Positions 20,572 to 29,739 of a stretch of DNA of 64,000 nt are shown piece by piece; the stretch's first letter is position 1, and the number at the start of each line of letters is the position of its first letter. Origin of the DNA: JAGXTF01 sp044224315 (lineage in GTDB: Bacteria > Bacteroidota > Bacteroidia > NS11-12g > UBA955). The position numbers and the translations under genes were made by a program. The stretch lies in the NCBI GenBank assembly GCA_044224315.1, contig JBGAKR010000001.1, positions 1 through 64,000 on the forward strand, given 5' to 3'. The notes beneath the pieces were generated by a model that had not been told where the DNA came from, searched no databases, and was given only the letters and a program-made list of their open reading frames with translations.

Positions 20572-20581
20572 GGAGCAAATA

Positions 20582-20710
20582 TAGTTTAGAGTTAGGAGTT
20601 ACGGGTTTAGAGTTGGGAGGAAATAGTGAGTTGGGAGTGGCCTCGGATCAGCCGAGGCCATCGCGAGTGAAAACCTCGCGATTAATAGTTTAGTTGGCAG
20701 TTTACAGTTG
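20582..20710. repeat. Heptamer-like run plus double palindrome (REP-like) in a 360-base gene-free stretch
   Basis: The gap 20572-20931 contains no gene. It starts with a degenerate run of GTTTAGAGTTAGGAGTTAC-type words with about 7-base period (20586-20638). Two adjacent palindromes follow: GGCCTCGG-ATCAG-CCGAGGCC (20639-20659) and ATCGCGAG-TGAAAAC-CTCGCGAT (20660-20682). The same two palindromes recur, in the other orientation, three times at 35.2-35.9 kb. The remaining 20711-20931 shows nothing I can name. Confidence 0.75.
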
Positions 20711-20931
20711 GCTTTGGTGGCACTTTTTGGATAATTGATGTTGCTTTTCCCCATTCTTACCTCATTAACGCCCACCAATGCTCAGAAATTGTCGCTTCTA
20801 TCCCCTGTTTCTTTTCCCCTGGTTCCTGCTTAATTAAGGATTCTCTCACGCCAATGCAGGGTTGTAAATAGACCTGTTTTTCGGTTCAGAATATGGCAAG
20901 GTTTTTACCCTTTTTATCCTAACTGAGACTT

Positions 20932-21948
20932 CTATTTTTGATTTGCGGATTTATAGCTGGCGAGGAAATAATTGAAATAATATTTAATTTCAGTGGGCAG
21001 CAATGCGCTGAATTCATAGGCATTTATGTAATAATAATTTGTAGAATTATTATTTGAAAAATATAAACCCAGTCGAATATTCCCGGTATGTTTATCTACA
21101 AAAAAAGAATCAGCAAAACGGGGTTTTAAAGATTCGTTAAATAATGAATCTGCCGTTCGCATGGAATCCTGTGGATACATAAAGGGAGATATTATACATG
21201 GGGATTTTGTATGCGCCAAAACAAAAGAATCATTGGGGATTTCAATATTTTTTTTATTTAGGATTTTAACTTTTTTATACACCATTGCTTTGGCCGTTTC
21301 GCGTAGAATGTTCTTTAAAATATACTCGCCCAGGGGGAATGCAGCATTGGAAAAATCGCGGTGCATGCGACTGCGCGAGAAATAAGCGGGTATTCCTTTT
21401 TCCCATTCGCTTCTCCAATTTAACTCCGCATTGCCTTGGCTTGCGTCAATCAATTTAAATTCTGCATAGTGAGAAATGAACTCGATTTCAGATGCGGTTA
21501 ATGCAGCCGATAAATCATGCATATCAAACCAATAGATCGGAACCGGAACGACAAACAAATTCTTAATACCCAAGGTAACAGGTGCCGCTATTGCCAGGGC
21601 CTCGGGATTTACAGTTATTGTATTACCCGTTTTACCTAATTGATATGATATAATAAAATCGCCCAATAATGAATCGGAATTAAATGGGAATTTCAATGCA
21701 GAGTCGTGGCTGATCCATTCTGTGTGCGAGCCTTTTTCTTTTCTTTCCTTGGAAGTCAAAGGCAAGATTAAGCTATCGTTTGCATAAACAGTTAATTTGT
21801 TTTGCAAACCAGCGTGGTATAATTTTATGGCAATCCTTTTTACTTCAGTAGGGTAAAAACCAGCTAATTTTTCGTTTTCGTTTTGCTGCGCAAAGCAGTT
21901 AAGGCTTGCACTCAAAATAAAAAATAAAAGTAATAATCTGCAAGGCAT
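20932..21948 (-). CDS. Secreted protein of unknown function
   Basis: 338 residues with a clear signal peptide (PCRLLLLFFILSASLNCFAQ; the cysteine before AQ does not sit in a typical lipobox). No family recognised. The mature part is mixed alpha/beta with a hydrophobic region PVTLGIKNLFVVPVPIYWF near the middle and a tyrosine- and asparagine-rich C-terminal part. It lies 23 bases downstream of the large PKD protein on the same strand, so the two may be transcribed together. Confidence 0.7.
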   Translation of the reverse strand: MPCRLLLLFFILSASLNCFAQQNENEKLAGFYPTEVKRIAIKLYHAGLQNKLTVYANDSLILPLTSKERKEKGSHTEWISHDSALKFPFNSDSLLGDFIISYQLGKTGNTITVNPEALAIAAPVTLGIKNLFVVPVPIYWFDMHDLSAALTASEIEFISHYAEFKLIDASQGNAELNWRSEWEKGIPAYFSRSRMHRDFSNAAFPLGEYILKNILRETAKAMVYKKVKILNKKNIEIPNDSFVLAHTKSPCIISPFMYPQDSMRTADSLFNESLKPRFADSFFVDKHTGNIRLGLYFSNNNSTNYYYINAYEFSALLPTEIKYYFNYFLASYKSANQK

Positions 21949-21971
21949 TAATGGGTAATCAATGTGAACAT

Positions 21972-24900
21972 TTAGCGTATCAAATTAATACTTCCACTCA
22001 TGGTTTTTACCTGAGAGTTGCCAGAGCCACATGGGTCGCGGTATTTGAGTTGGTAGAAATAGGTACCGCTAGGTAATTCTGCTCCGGTATTAAATACGCG
22101 TCCGTTCCATTCCATATACGGATCGGTGCTGTTAAATATTTTTTCGCCCCAGCGATTAAAAATGCGTAGGTCGTAATCCTCAAATCCATACAAGGGCACT
22201 CTATAGGTATCGTTCAATCCGTCTTTGGTGCCGGGAGTAAATACATTGGCCAAAAACAATCCGCTGCTGAGATTTACGGTTTTGCAAACTTTTTGCGCGC
22301 AATATTGGCCAGTATCAAAACGCAAACAAATATATCTGGAACCAGAACTGCTGCCAAAATCGTATAACAAATCTTTGGTATGGCCCATAACTGTGTAGTT
22401 TGTATCACCGGGGTTTTTCATGGTCCAGGTGTACTGATTTAAATCCAAACCGCTTTTATTTCTGAATTGAAATGAATTGCCTTTTACTGCCCCGCAATCC
22501 ATCGAAAAATCGGGGGTAACTTTGTATACCACAATGCTTTTACGGGCGGTATCGCGGCATGGCACGGTGCCCGAACCCGGCACTATGGCGTGTAAGACTA
22601 CGGTATACACCCCTACCTTGCCATATTTATATTTAAAATTTACAAAAGGTTTGCGCAAGGTATCGCCATTGCCCATATCCCACTTAAATAATTTGGCAAA
22701 AGTGGTGTCGGCCAGGTTTAAAATCTGCGCACTGTCGTAGGTGCAAATGGTATCCGGTATTTGCATATCGGAATGGTAACCTGCCGTGGTTACTATGCGC
22801 ATTTGTTTGGCACCCGAATCCGGAAAAGTAACGGTGCAATAAGAGGTATTGCCGGTATTGGGGTTGTAAAAACTATCTCCCCCGGTAATACGGGCATAGT
22901 ACACCCCAGGTTTTCGATAGGTAAAGCTTACTGAAGTGTCTTTGGTAGTGCTGTAAAACGTATTATTTTGATCGCCAAATTTCCAGATAAATTTACCTGC
23001 ATATTTACTGTTATTTTTAAATTTAACGGTTAGCGGAATACAGCCAAAAGAATCGCTGATTATTTCGGCATTAATTTCAGGGCCAATTACTTTAATGAGT
23101 CTAAAGGCCGTGTCTTTACAACCGCGGTTTGTGGTTACTATCAGGCGCAAATTATAACTACCACCACCGGGATAAATATGCACCGGATTTCGAGTAAAAA
23201 CCGATTTGGTATTATCGCCAAAATCCCATTGCCATTTTACTATTTTGGCACTATCGGCAACCCCGGCTGTAAAAGAGGAATCGAAATATTTTCGAATTTC
23301 GGCGCAATATGGGGTACTTTGTTGTTTTATGGCGGCAAAAGCAGTTCCTAAAATTACAGTTTTTACAAATGTATCGGTACAGCCTCGCACACTTGTGGCA
23401 GTTAGTTTTACCCTGTAAATACCCGGTTTGCTATAGGTATGGCACATGTTAAACCCGGTATCTTTTGTACTGTCGCCAAATTCCCAGTATAATTTCCCTT
23501 CTGCACCGCTTGCCGTCCAGTATTTTTTTGATCCTGTTTCACTTACTGAATCTATAAAACATACTTTATTATCGCATTTAGTGGGTGCTCCAAACCTAAC
23601 CCGGTAGCGAAAATCAACTTCATCTACAAATGAAGCCGTGCAGCCGTTTTTGGGTGATAATTGTACAATTATGGTATAAAAACCCGGTTTTAAATATTTA
23701 TGCTCCAGTGAATCTAATAGCACAATTGTATCCTTATAATTTTGTCGTTCGATGATGGAATCATCACCCCAACTTACCTTCATATAGTATGGATATAACC
23801 ATGATGTATCCTTAAAAACAATGCGCGCCAAACTGGGATTACAGGAGCTTAATTTTACCACTTTAAATTCAGGATTGGGGCGATATTTAACTTCCACCTG
23901 GTTGAAAAATGTATCTACTTTCCAGCCTTGTGCCGGTCTTATGAGGCGTATTTTCATTTTACCCCCACTTTCGGTCCATACCGTATCGGGGCCGTAATAC
24001 CGGCCAAAAATGGGCGATTTAAAACCTTTGGTTTTATAAAAATATTCATTCGCAGGACCCGTAAATATCAGCGAATCCTTAATGCCCGTCATATTCGTAT
24101 CCGGAAATAAATAATGCTGTTTTCGCACATATTTATACAGTCCGGATGACATGTCGAAACTAAATGGATCGCCCAGACAAATGGTGCGTTTGGAAACAAA
24201 GGGCAAACAGAATTCTTTGTCGTAAACAATGATGGCCGTATCGGCATAACAATTGGTTGAACTGTCGTAGACCGTGAGCACCAGCACCGGACATTGTTTG
24301 GTTCCGTACCAGTGTTTTGAAAGGCTATCGCGGGTAATATTCGAATTTGAATCTTTATTAATACCCATGGCCACCCAGGTGGTATCCGGCGGTGTTTTTT
24401 TAAACAGGGTATCCTGAAAATTCCACCAGCGGGTCATGCGGCTACCCGGCGCATTTTTACTCACGTCCATTACAAAAAGGGTATCGTGGTAATTGAGTTG
24501 AAAGTCGTTATAAATCTGCGCTTTGGCCCTGATTACACTTAGCCAAAAAGAATCTTTCCAGGTAGATGGGCAGGGCGAATTGCTGGTAAGGGTTACAATA
24601 TTCCACCCTGGTTTGCCTGTATTAATTGAGCATTGATCTGCAAATCCGATGTTTTTGCCGTTCAATTTCCACTGCATGGGAAAAGCGCATTTTGGCTCTA
24701 GTGGCTCATCGTGCAAGGTTTTTAAACAAGTGCGATGGGTAGAAAGTGAAAAACGGGCAAAAGAATCGGGCGCAAGTGCATGAGAATGCAGGGTGTCGAA
24801 ACATCCGTATTCATTGGTGGCAACAAATAAATTGTTAACCATTTGCCCATGTAAATATTTGGCGCAATAATTATTCCCGGTAGCTAAAAACTTACCACTG

Positions 24901-25589
24901 GTGAGGTGAAACCAATTGTAATTGAGTGTTTTTCCGCCTGTGGCACTTCCATTGAAACAAAGCAAAGAACTGTCGCAGCCAAAAGAAACAGAGGTGTATC
25001 CACTGGCCACCACCGAGGGTACCACATGCACCACCATTTTAAATACATCTATACAACCCGCACTGTCCTTAATTTCCAAACTGGCGTCATAAGTGCCCGT
25101 ATCGGCATAGGTATGGCACCAATTGCTGGTAAACGGGGCTTTCCCCGAGGTTAAATCTCCATCGTCCCAAAGCAGGTTGAAAGATGCAAAACCCGATACG
25201 CCTTTAATACTTTGGTTTTTAAGGCACACTTTATTGGTGGCCTGACAACTGTCGGAATTAACAAAATCATACACCATCCGGGCTTTGGGCAAAGGCTGTA
25301 TTTCTATGGCATGCGTATCAATGCAGGTGCCACCTCCCACCAATGTCAAAGTGCATTTTACAATAACTTTCCCGGTGCTGGTAAATTGCACAATCGGACT
25401 GGTATTAATGCTGTTTCCGGCAGGTCCGAAATTCCAATCGTAGCTTGAAACCGCACCCGAGCTATTGCTGATGGTAAAGGTCACCAAATCCTTCAGACAT
25501 ACTTTTCGTTTAGCCGAAATAGTACACTGAGAATCAGCGTGTTGGACACAAAACAAGGAAATCAGAGATATGCAAAGCGCGCGCAGCAT
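21972..25589 (-). CDS. Large PKD-repeat secreted protein with gliding-motility-type C-terminal domain (CHU_C)
   Basis: 1205 residues from the ATG at 25589, which gives a signal peptide (LRALCISLISLFCVQHADSQ); the frame is open to 25637. The body consists of many PKD-like domains, each with a W-[DE]-FGD-type strand (YDWNFGPAGN, KWQWDFGDNTK, LYWEFGDSTKD, FIWKFGDQNN, FKWDMGNGD) and numerous paired cysteines. The last about 95 residues form a CHU_C type B sorting domain (VFTPGTKDGLNDTYRV ... YDLRIFNRWGEKIF ... WNGR ... LPSGTYFYQLKY). By family it is exported through T9SS and attached at the cell surface; adhesion is the usual guess. Confidence 0.9.
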   Translation of the reverse strand: MLRALCISLISLFCVQHADSQCTISAKRKVCLKDLVTFTISNSSGAVSSYDWNFGPAGNSINTSPIVQFTSTGKVIVKCTLTLVGGGTCIDTHAIEIQPLPKARMVYDFVNSDSCQATNKVCLKNQSIKGVSGFASFNLLWDDGDLTSGKAPFTSNWCHTYADTGTYDASLEIKDSAGCIDVFKMVVHVVPSVVASGYTSVSFGCDSSLLCFNGSATGGKTLNYNWFHLTSGKFLATGNNYCAKYLHGQMVNNLFVATNEYGCFDTLHSHALAPDSFARFSLSTHRTCLKTLHDEPLEPKCAFPMQWKLNGKNIGFADQCSINTGKPGWNIVTLTSNSPCPSTWKDSFWLSVIRAKAQIYNDFQLNYHDTLFVMDVSKNAPGSRMTRWWNFQDTLFKKTPPDTTWVAMGINKDSNSNITRDSLSKHWYGTKQCPVLVLTVYDSSTNCYADTAIIVYDKEFCLPFVSKRTICLGDPFSFDMSSGLYKYVRKQHYLFPDTNMTGIKDSLIFTGPANEYFYKTKGFKSPIFGRYYGPDTVWTESGGKMKIRLIRPAQGWKVDTFFNQVEVKYRPNPEFKVVKLSSCNPSLARIVFKDTSWLYPYYMKVSWGDDSIIERQNYKDTIVLLDSLEHKYLKPGFYTIIVQLSPKNGCTASFVDEVDFRYRVRFGAPTKCDNKVCFIDSVSETGSKKYWTASGAEGKLYWEFGDSTKDTGFNMCHTYSKPGIYRVKLTATSVRGCTDTFVKTVILGTAFAAIKQQSTPYCAEIRKYFDSSFTAGVADSAKIVKWQWDFGDNTKSVFTRNPVHIYPGGGSYNLRLIVTTNRGCKDTAFRLIKVIGPEINAEIISDSFGCIPLTVKFKNNSKYAGKFIWKFGDQNNTFYSTTKDTSVSFTYRKPGVYYARITGGDSFYNPNTGNTSYCTVTFPDSGAKQMRIVTTAGYHSDMQIPDTICTYDSAQILNLADTTFAKLFKWDMGNGDTLRKPFVNFKYKYGKVGVYTVVLHAIVPGSGTVPCRDTARKSIVVYKVTPDFSMDCGAVKGNSFQFRNKSGLDLNQYTWTMKNPGDTNYTVMGHTKDLLYDFGSSSGSRYICLRFDTGQYCAQKVCKTVNLSSGLFLANVFTPGTKDGLNDTYRVPLYGFEDYDLRIFNRWGEKIFNSTDPYMEWNGRVFNTGAELPSGTYFYQLKYRDPCGSGNSQVKTMSGSINLIR

Positions 25590-25677
25590 AGGGGCAGCAA
25601 CGAAATTAAGCCTGACAACGGGATTAAAAAGCCCCAAAAGTCAGAGAATTGTCAGGAAATTTGAATGTTTCTTCGGC

Positions 25678-25830
25678 TCAAAGGCAATCTTTGGCTTTCA
25701 CCTCAGTCACCTTGCCATCCTGCATAATCCAAACAGTCTCGCCTTTTCTGGCCCTTTCCTCATACATCTCACGCCATTTTTTGGTCAGTACGGTCTGTAG
25801 TTTCTTTGGACTAATTGGTTTTATCGCCAT
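25678..25830 (-). CDS. 50-residue small conserved protein, copy 1 of a tandem pair
   Basis: Short frame on the minus strand: it begins MAIKPISPKKLQTVLTKKW and ends VKAKDCL. It is real because the next frame upstream (25970-26125) encodes a paralogue with the same length and the same core: KKWREMYEE[RK]AR, VWI, DGK and VKAKDCL. Charged, no membrane segment or signal peptide; cytoplasmic and probably a single helix plus a short beta hairpin (WREMYEERARKGETVWIMQDGKVTEV). Function unknown. The pair sits between the PKD protein and purL on the same strand. Confidence 0.78.
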   Translation of the reverse strand: MAIKPISPKKLQTVLTKKWREMYEERARKGETVWIMQDGKVTEVKAKDCL

Positions 25831-25969
25831 AGCTTAAAATTTTATTGAAAGTTGTTGTATTAAATACTCTTTTAATTACTTGTTTAGCCCAAAGCAACTG
25901 TTCTCTTTCTTATTACCTTTTTGTTTTACTAACTCAAGTAGTAAATGATTTTTATTGAATTTAATAGGC

Positions 25970-26125
25970 TCAAAGGCAATCTTTGGCTTTCACCCAGGAG
26001 GGTTTGCCATCTTTGCTAATCCATACCCATTCATCGTTGCGTGCTTTCTCTTCATACATCTCGCGCCACTTTTTCTGTAGTGCAATGGTGATTTCCTCAA
26101 TGGTTACTTTTTTATTTTCAGCCAT
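25970..26125 (-). CDS. 51-residue small conserved protein, copy 2 of a tandem pair
   Basis: Begins MAENKKVTIEEITIALQKKW, then REMYEEKARNDEWVWISKDGK and ends VKAKDCL. About half of the residues match the copy at 25678-25830, while the N-termini differ. This pattern, with a conserved core and C-terminus but diverged ends, supports translation of both. The start is 4 bases before the purL stop on the same strand, so it is likely read from the purL message. No function recognised. Confidence 0.78.
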   Translation of the reverse strand: MAENKKVTIEEITIALQKKWREMYEEKARNDEWVWISKDGKPSWVKAKDCL

Positions 26126-26129
26126 TCCC

Positions 26130-28355
26130 TTACCCCATCTTAGCGCCTATGGCATTGTCGTAAGCATTGGCAAAGGTGCTTACCTCGCCCCAGGATTGGC
26201 CGTTTACCACTACCCCATCGCTTTTTACAGTTCCGATATTGGTGATTTTTATACCCAATTCGGCTGCCAGGGATTCGAGTTTGGCCACGTTTTCGGTTTT
26301 TAAACTTACCACTATGCGGCTTTGGGCCTCGCCAAACAACCAGGCATCGTTGCGGATTTCGGCTTCGGTGCAAATGTCAAAACCCAGCTTGCCGGCCATG
26401 GCACTTTCCAGGCAATTGATGAAAATACCACCCTCACTCACATCATGCGCACTTTGCAAAATGCCGCTGTGGATGGCTTTCAATACCAGTTGCTGTACAT
26501 TGTACTCTTCGTTCAGGTCAAAATCGGGGCAGGGAGAGTATTCCACACCGTGGATTTTGGCCAGGTACTGCGAGCTTCCCAAATCGTTGCGGCTGCGGCC
26601 CAGCAGGTAAATTGCATCGCCCTCCTGTTTGAAATTGAGGGTCATTATCTGGCTTTCATCGTCGATTACACCCACCATGCCTATGGTTGGAGTTGGGTAT
26701 ACGGCGTTGCCGCTGGTGCTTTGGTTGTAAAAACTTACGTTTCCGCCGGTTACGGGTGCATCAAACTTGCGGCAGGCTTTGCCCATGCCCTCAATGGCGT
26801 ATTTAAACTGGTAATAAACTTCTTTGTTGTACGGATTGCCAAAGTTAAGGCAATTGGTTACCCCGGTAGGCAATCCACCCGTGCAGGCAATGTTGCGCGC
26901 GGCTTCGGCCACGGCTATCTGGGTGCCTTTATCGGGGTCGGCAAATACGTAACGGCTGTTGCAGTCTACGGTGAGTGCCAGGCTGCGTTTGCTGCCCTTA
27001 ATTTTTACCACGGCTGCATCGCTGGGGCGGTTGGTACTTTGGTTTACGGTACCCACCATGCTGTCGTACTGCTCATAAATCCAGCGTTTGCTGGCAATAT
27101 TGGGCTGGGCCGCCATTTTCAGGGCCATATCCCTAGCCTGCTCTATGCTGATATCTGCAATCTGGTTGAGATCGAATTTGGCAATCTCGGCAAAATAGGC
27201 CGGGGTTTCCCACTCACGTTTATACACCGGAGCACCACCACCCAGCACCAAACTTTCGGCCGGAATATCGCCTTCCAGCACATCGTTCATAAAGTAACGC
27301 ACGCGGCCGGTATCGGTTACAATGCCTATTTGCTCAAAGGTAAGCTCCCATTTTTCAAGCACTTTTTCTACCTGGGATTCCATACCTTTTTGCACCACCA
27401 CCAGCATGCGTTCCTGGCTTTCACTCAGCAGCAGTTCCCAAGCCTTCATATCCTGTTGGCGCATGGGTACTTTATCCAGCCAAATGTCCATACCCACGCC
27501 GGTTTTGGCACTCATTTCACTGGTACTGCAGGTAATACCCGCGGCACCCATATCCTGCATACCCACTACAGCACCGGTTTCAATAATTTCCATGCTGGCT
27601 TCCAGTATCAGTTTTTCCCAGAATGGATCACCCACTTGTACGCTGGGCAGGTCGCTGATGCTGTCTTCACTCATATCCTTACTGGCAAAAGCGGCACCGT
27701 GGATACCGTCTTTTCCGGTGCTTGAACCGAAAATATAAACGGGATTTCCAGCAGGGCCGGCACCGGCTGATATTTGTTTACCTACAGGTACAATGCCCAC
27801 ACTCATGGCATTTACCAGGTTGTTTTGCTCGTAGCAATCGTCGAAATACACTTCTCCGCCCACAGTAGGTATGCCAAATGCGTTGCCATAATCGCCGATG
27901 CCTTTTACCACGCCTTTTACCAGCCATTTGGTGCGGTCGGTATCGATATTGCCAAAGCGCAGTGAGTTGAGCTGGGCAATGGGGCGGGCGCCCATGGAGA
28001 ATATATCGCGGTTAATACCACCCACACCGGTAGCGGCACCCTGGTAAGGTTCTATGGCACTGGGGTGGTTATGACTTTCAATTTTAAAGCAGCAGGCCAG
28101 TCCGTCGCCAATATCCACCAATCCTGCATTTTCTTCACCGGCAGCGGCCAGCATTTTACTGCCTTCGCGGGGCAGGGTTTTCAGCAGGGTGATGGAGTTT
28201 TTGTAGCTGCAATGCTCACTCCACATTACAGAATACACACTCAGCTCGGTAAAATTAGGGGTACGACCCAGGATTTGGCAGATTTTATCAAATTCTTCGG
28301 GCAATAATCCCAGTTGTTTGGCCTGGTCGACCGTGGCAATGGCAGTGGCTTGCAT
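26130..28355 (-). CDS. purL: Phosphoribosylformylglycinamidine synthase, PurL subunit
   Basis: 741 residues, the length of the small (Bacillus-type) PurL rather than the 1300-residue proteobacterial enzyme. Motifs: EHCSYKNS (about 48-55), KIESHNHPSAIEPYQGAATG (ATP and metal site, about 92-111), QDMGAAGITCSTSEM, SANGCT-type region replaced by QSTNRPSDAAVVKI, and VTGGNVSFYNQS. It catalyses the ATP- and glutamine-dependent conversion of FGAR to FGAM in purine synthesis and works with PurQ and PurS, which are not in this window. Confidence 0.96.
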   Translation of the reverse strand: MQATAIATVDQAKQLGLLPEEFDKICQILGRTPNFTELSVYSVMWSEHCSYKNSITLLKTLPREGSKMLAAAGEENAGLVDIGDGLACCFKIESHNHPSAIEPYQGAATGVGGINRDIFSMGARPIAQLNSLRFGNIDTDRTKWLVKGVVKGIGDYGNAFGIPTVGGEVYFDDCYEQNNLVNAMSVGIVPVGKQISAGAGPAGNPVYIFGSSTGKDGIHGAAFASKDMSEDSISDLPSVQVGDPFWEKLILEASMEIIETGAVVGMQDMGAAGITCSTSEMSAKTGVGMDIWLDKVPMRQQDMKAWELLLSESQERMLVVVQKGMESQVEKVLEKWELTFEQIGIVTDTGRVRYFMNDVLEGDIPAESLVLGGGAPVYKREWETPAYFAEIAKFDLNQIADISIEQARDMALKMAAQPNIASKRWIYEQYDSMVGTVNQSTNRPSDAAVVKIKGSKRSLALTVDCNSRYVFADPDKGTQIAVAEAARNIACTGGLPTGVTNCLNFGNPYNKEVYYQFKYAIEGMGKACRKFDAPVTGGNVSFYNQSTSGNAVYPTPTIGMVGVIDDESQIMTLNFKQEGDAIYLLGRSRNDLGSSQYLAKIHGVEYSPCPDFDLNEEYNVQQLVLKAIHSGILQSAHDVSEGGIFINCLESAMAGKLGFDICTEAEIRNDAWLFGEAQSRIVVSLKTENVAKLESLAAELGIKITNIGTVKSDGVVVNGQSWGEVSTFANAYDNAIGAKMG

Positions 28356-28537
28356 ACGGCTGCAAAAATACCCCCTTTATCTGGCATTTACAGGGTTTAA
28401 AACCCTTTAAAATTCCTTTGTTTTTCCACAATAAAACCCCGCTGGCAGGGCGTGCAATTGTCTAAAAACCTAAATACTTCAAGTTTTTGTTGATATTTTA
28501 CTTGATTTGTTGCAAATTTGTACGAAGGGGGTATTTC

Positions 28538-29725
28538 ATGTTCTTAAAATCCATAAAAATAATTGCGTTGGTATTGCTTGTAACATCAAGTGGCAGCTTG
28601 AAAGCAGACCGTTTCGCTGTGTTTCCTTTTTGTCCTCAAAATACATGGTTGCAAAGTGAAAGACTCAATAATTTGCACAAAATTTTTACGCTTGCTGCTA
28701 CCACAGTAAAAGAAAGAAAAACTGAATTTCTTTTGCAGGAAAAATTAACTACCAACTGCGAATTCAAATCATTCCGAACCATTGCAGCGAGTTTAAATTC
28801 CGATCAATTTTTGGATGCCAGCTATTTAATTAAAGGCGATTCGGTAGAGCTTTCCATTCGCCTGGTTTATACCCAATTCGTAGATAAATTCACCACAGTT
28901 GCTCCTGTAAAAGGCAGTCTTAAACAATTAAACTCCTGCATTTTAGGGGCATTTTCCAGTGTATTCAAAGAACTGAGTTTAACCCCATCCGAAACAGACT
29001 GGAATACCATCAACAATTTGGTTGTTACCGATGCAGCTAAATACGGTACAGTAGAAGTAACAACTATCGTTACAAATTCCGATTATTATTATACGGGTAA
29101 AACGGCATTCGAACAAGATAATTATATACTGGCCCGTGAGCAATTGATGCAGGTTCAGATTAAAGATACCAACTATGCCAAAGCACAATATTTGTTAGGT
29201 AAAACGCATTTATATTTCAATGATTTTAATAAAGCATTATTTTGTTTTAAAAATTGCGAATCACTGGGTTTTACCGACCCAGCATTGGATGATTATATTC
29301 AAAGTTGTGCTTTGTTAATTAAACCCGCTGAATGGTTTAATACACCCGCACGCAGACAGGCCTGGTGGAACAGCCTGGATCTCAAAGAACACGATCAAAT
29401 TGTGAGCCTGTTAAATACCCTTAAAATTAATGGAAAAACTTACGCAAATAATTATGTTTATAACGATAATGATATAGCCAAATTATTTAAAATTACCATT
29501 CTTCCATTCAAACATGCAAAAGTAGACAACCTCCTTGTGTACCGATATTTTACAGATGTAGAGGAGATTATTTTTGAGAATTCAAAACTGATGAGTGATG
29601 AAGGAATTCAGAATTTTTTTAATCTTCAGATTATACAATCAGACACTAAAATTGATAAACCCCAAATTGCTTTTCTGGCCGGTTTAAAAAAGATTACTGT
29701 TATTTATACCAAGGGTAAAAAGTAA
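28538..29725 (+). CDS. Exported TPR-like protein of unknown function
   Basis: 395 residues from the ATG at 28538. This start has a signal peptide (FLKSIKIIALVLLVTSSGSLKA) and an unusually good ribosome site for this genome (GAAGGGGG about 10 bases upstream). Residues 175-260 look like two or three tetratricopeptide units (YYTGKTAFEQDNYILAREQL, KAQYLLGKTHLYFNDFNKAL). The C-terminal third ends in a leucine/isoleucine-rich part. No family name. Convergent with the PKD/CHU_C gene at 29740 with 14 bases between the stops. Confidence 0.72.
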   Translation: MFLKSIKIIALVLLVTSSGSLKADRFAVFPFCPQNTWLQSERLNNLHKIFTLAATTVKERKTEFLLQEKLTTNCEFKSFRTIAASLNSDQFLDASYLIKGDSVELSIRLVYTQFVDKFTTVAPVKGSLKQLNSCILGAFSSVFKELSLTPSETDWNTINNLVVTDAAKYGTVEVTTIVTNSDYYYTGKTAFEQDNYILAREQLMQVQIKDTNYAKAQYLLGKTHLYFNDFNKALFCFKNCESLGFTDPALDDYIQSCALLIKPAEWFNTPARRQAWWNSLDLKEHDQIVSLLNTLKINGKTYANNYVYNDNDIAKLFKITILPFKHAKVDNLLVYRYFTDVEEIIFENSKLMSDEGIQNFFNLQIIQSDTKIDKPQIAFLAGLKKITVIYTKGKK

Positions 29726-29739
29726 TTGATTTTTTACTT

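Noticed and set aside
26322..27725. 467-residue open frame on the plus strand
   Set aside because: It lies fully inside purL on the other strand and has no recognisable domain; it is a shadow of purL codon use.
28484..28520. Bacteroidota-type promoter (TTTTTG ... CAAATTTG) before the TPR-like gene
   Set aside because: The -7 element has one mismatch and the spacing of 23 bases is long; too weak to list as a feature.
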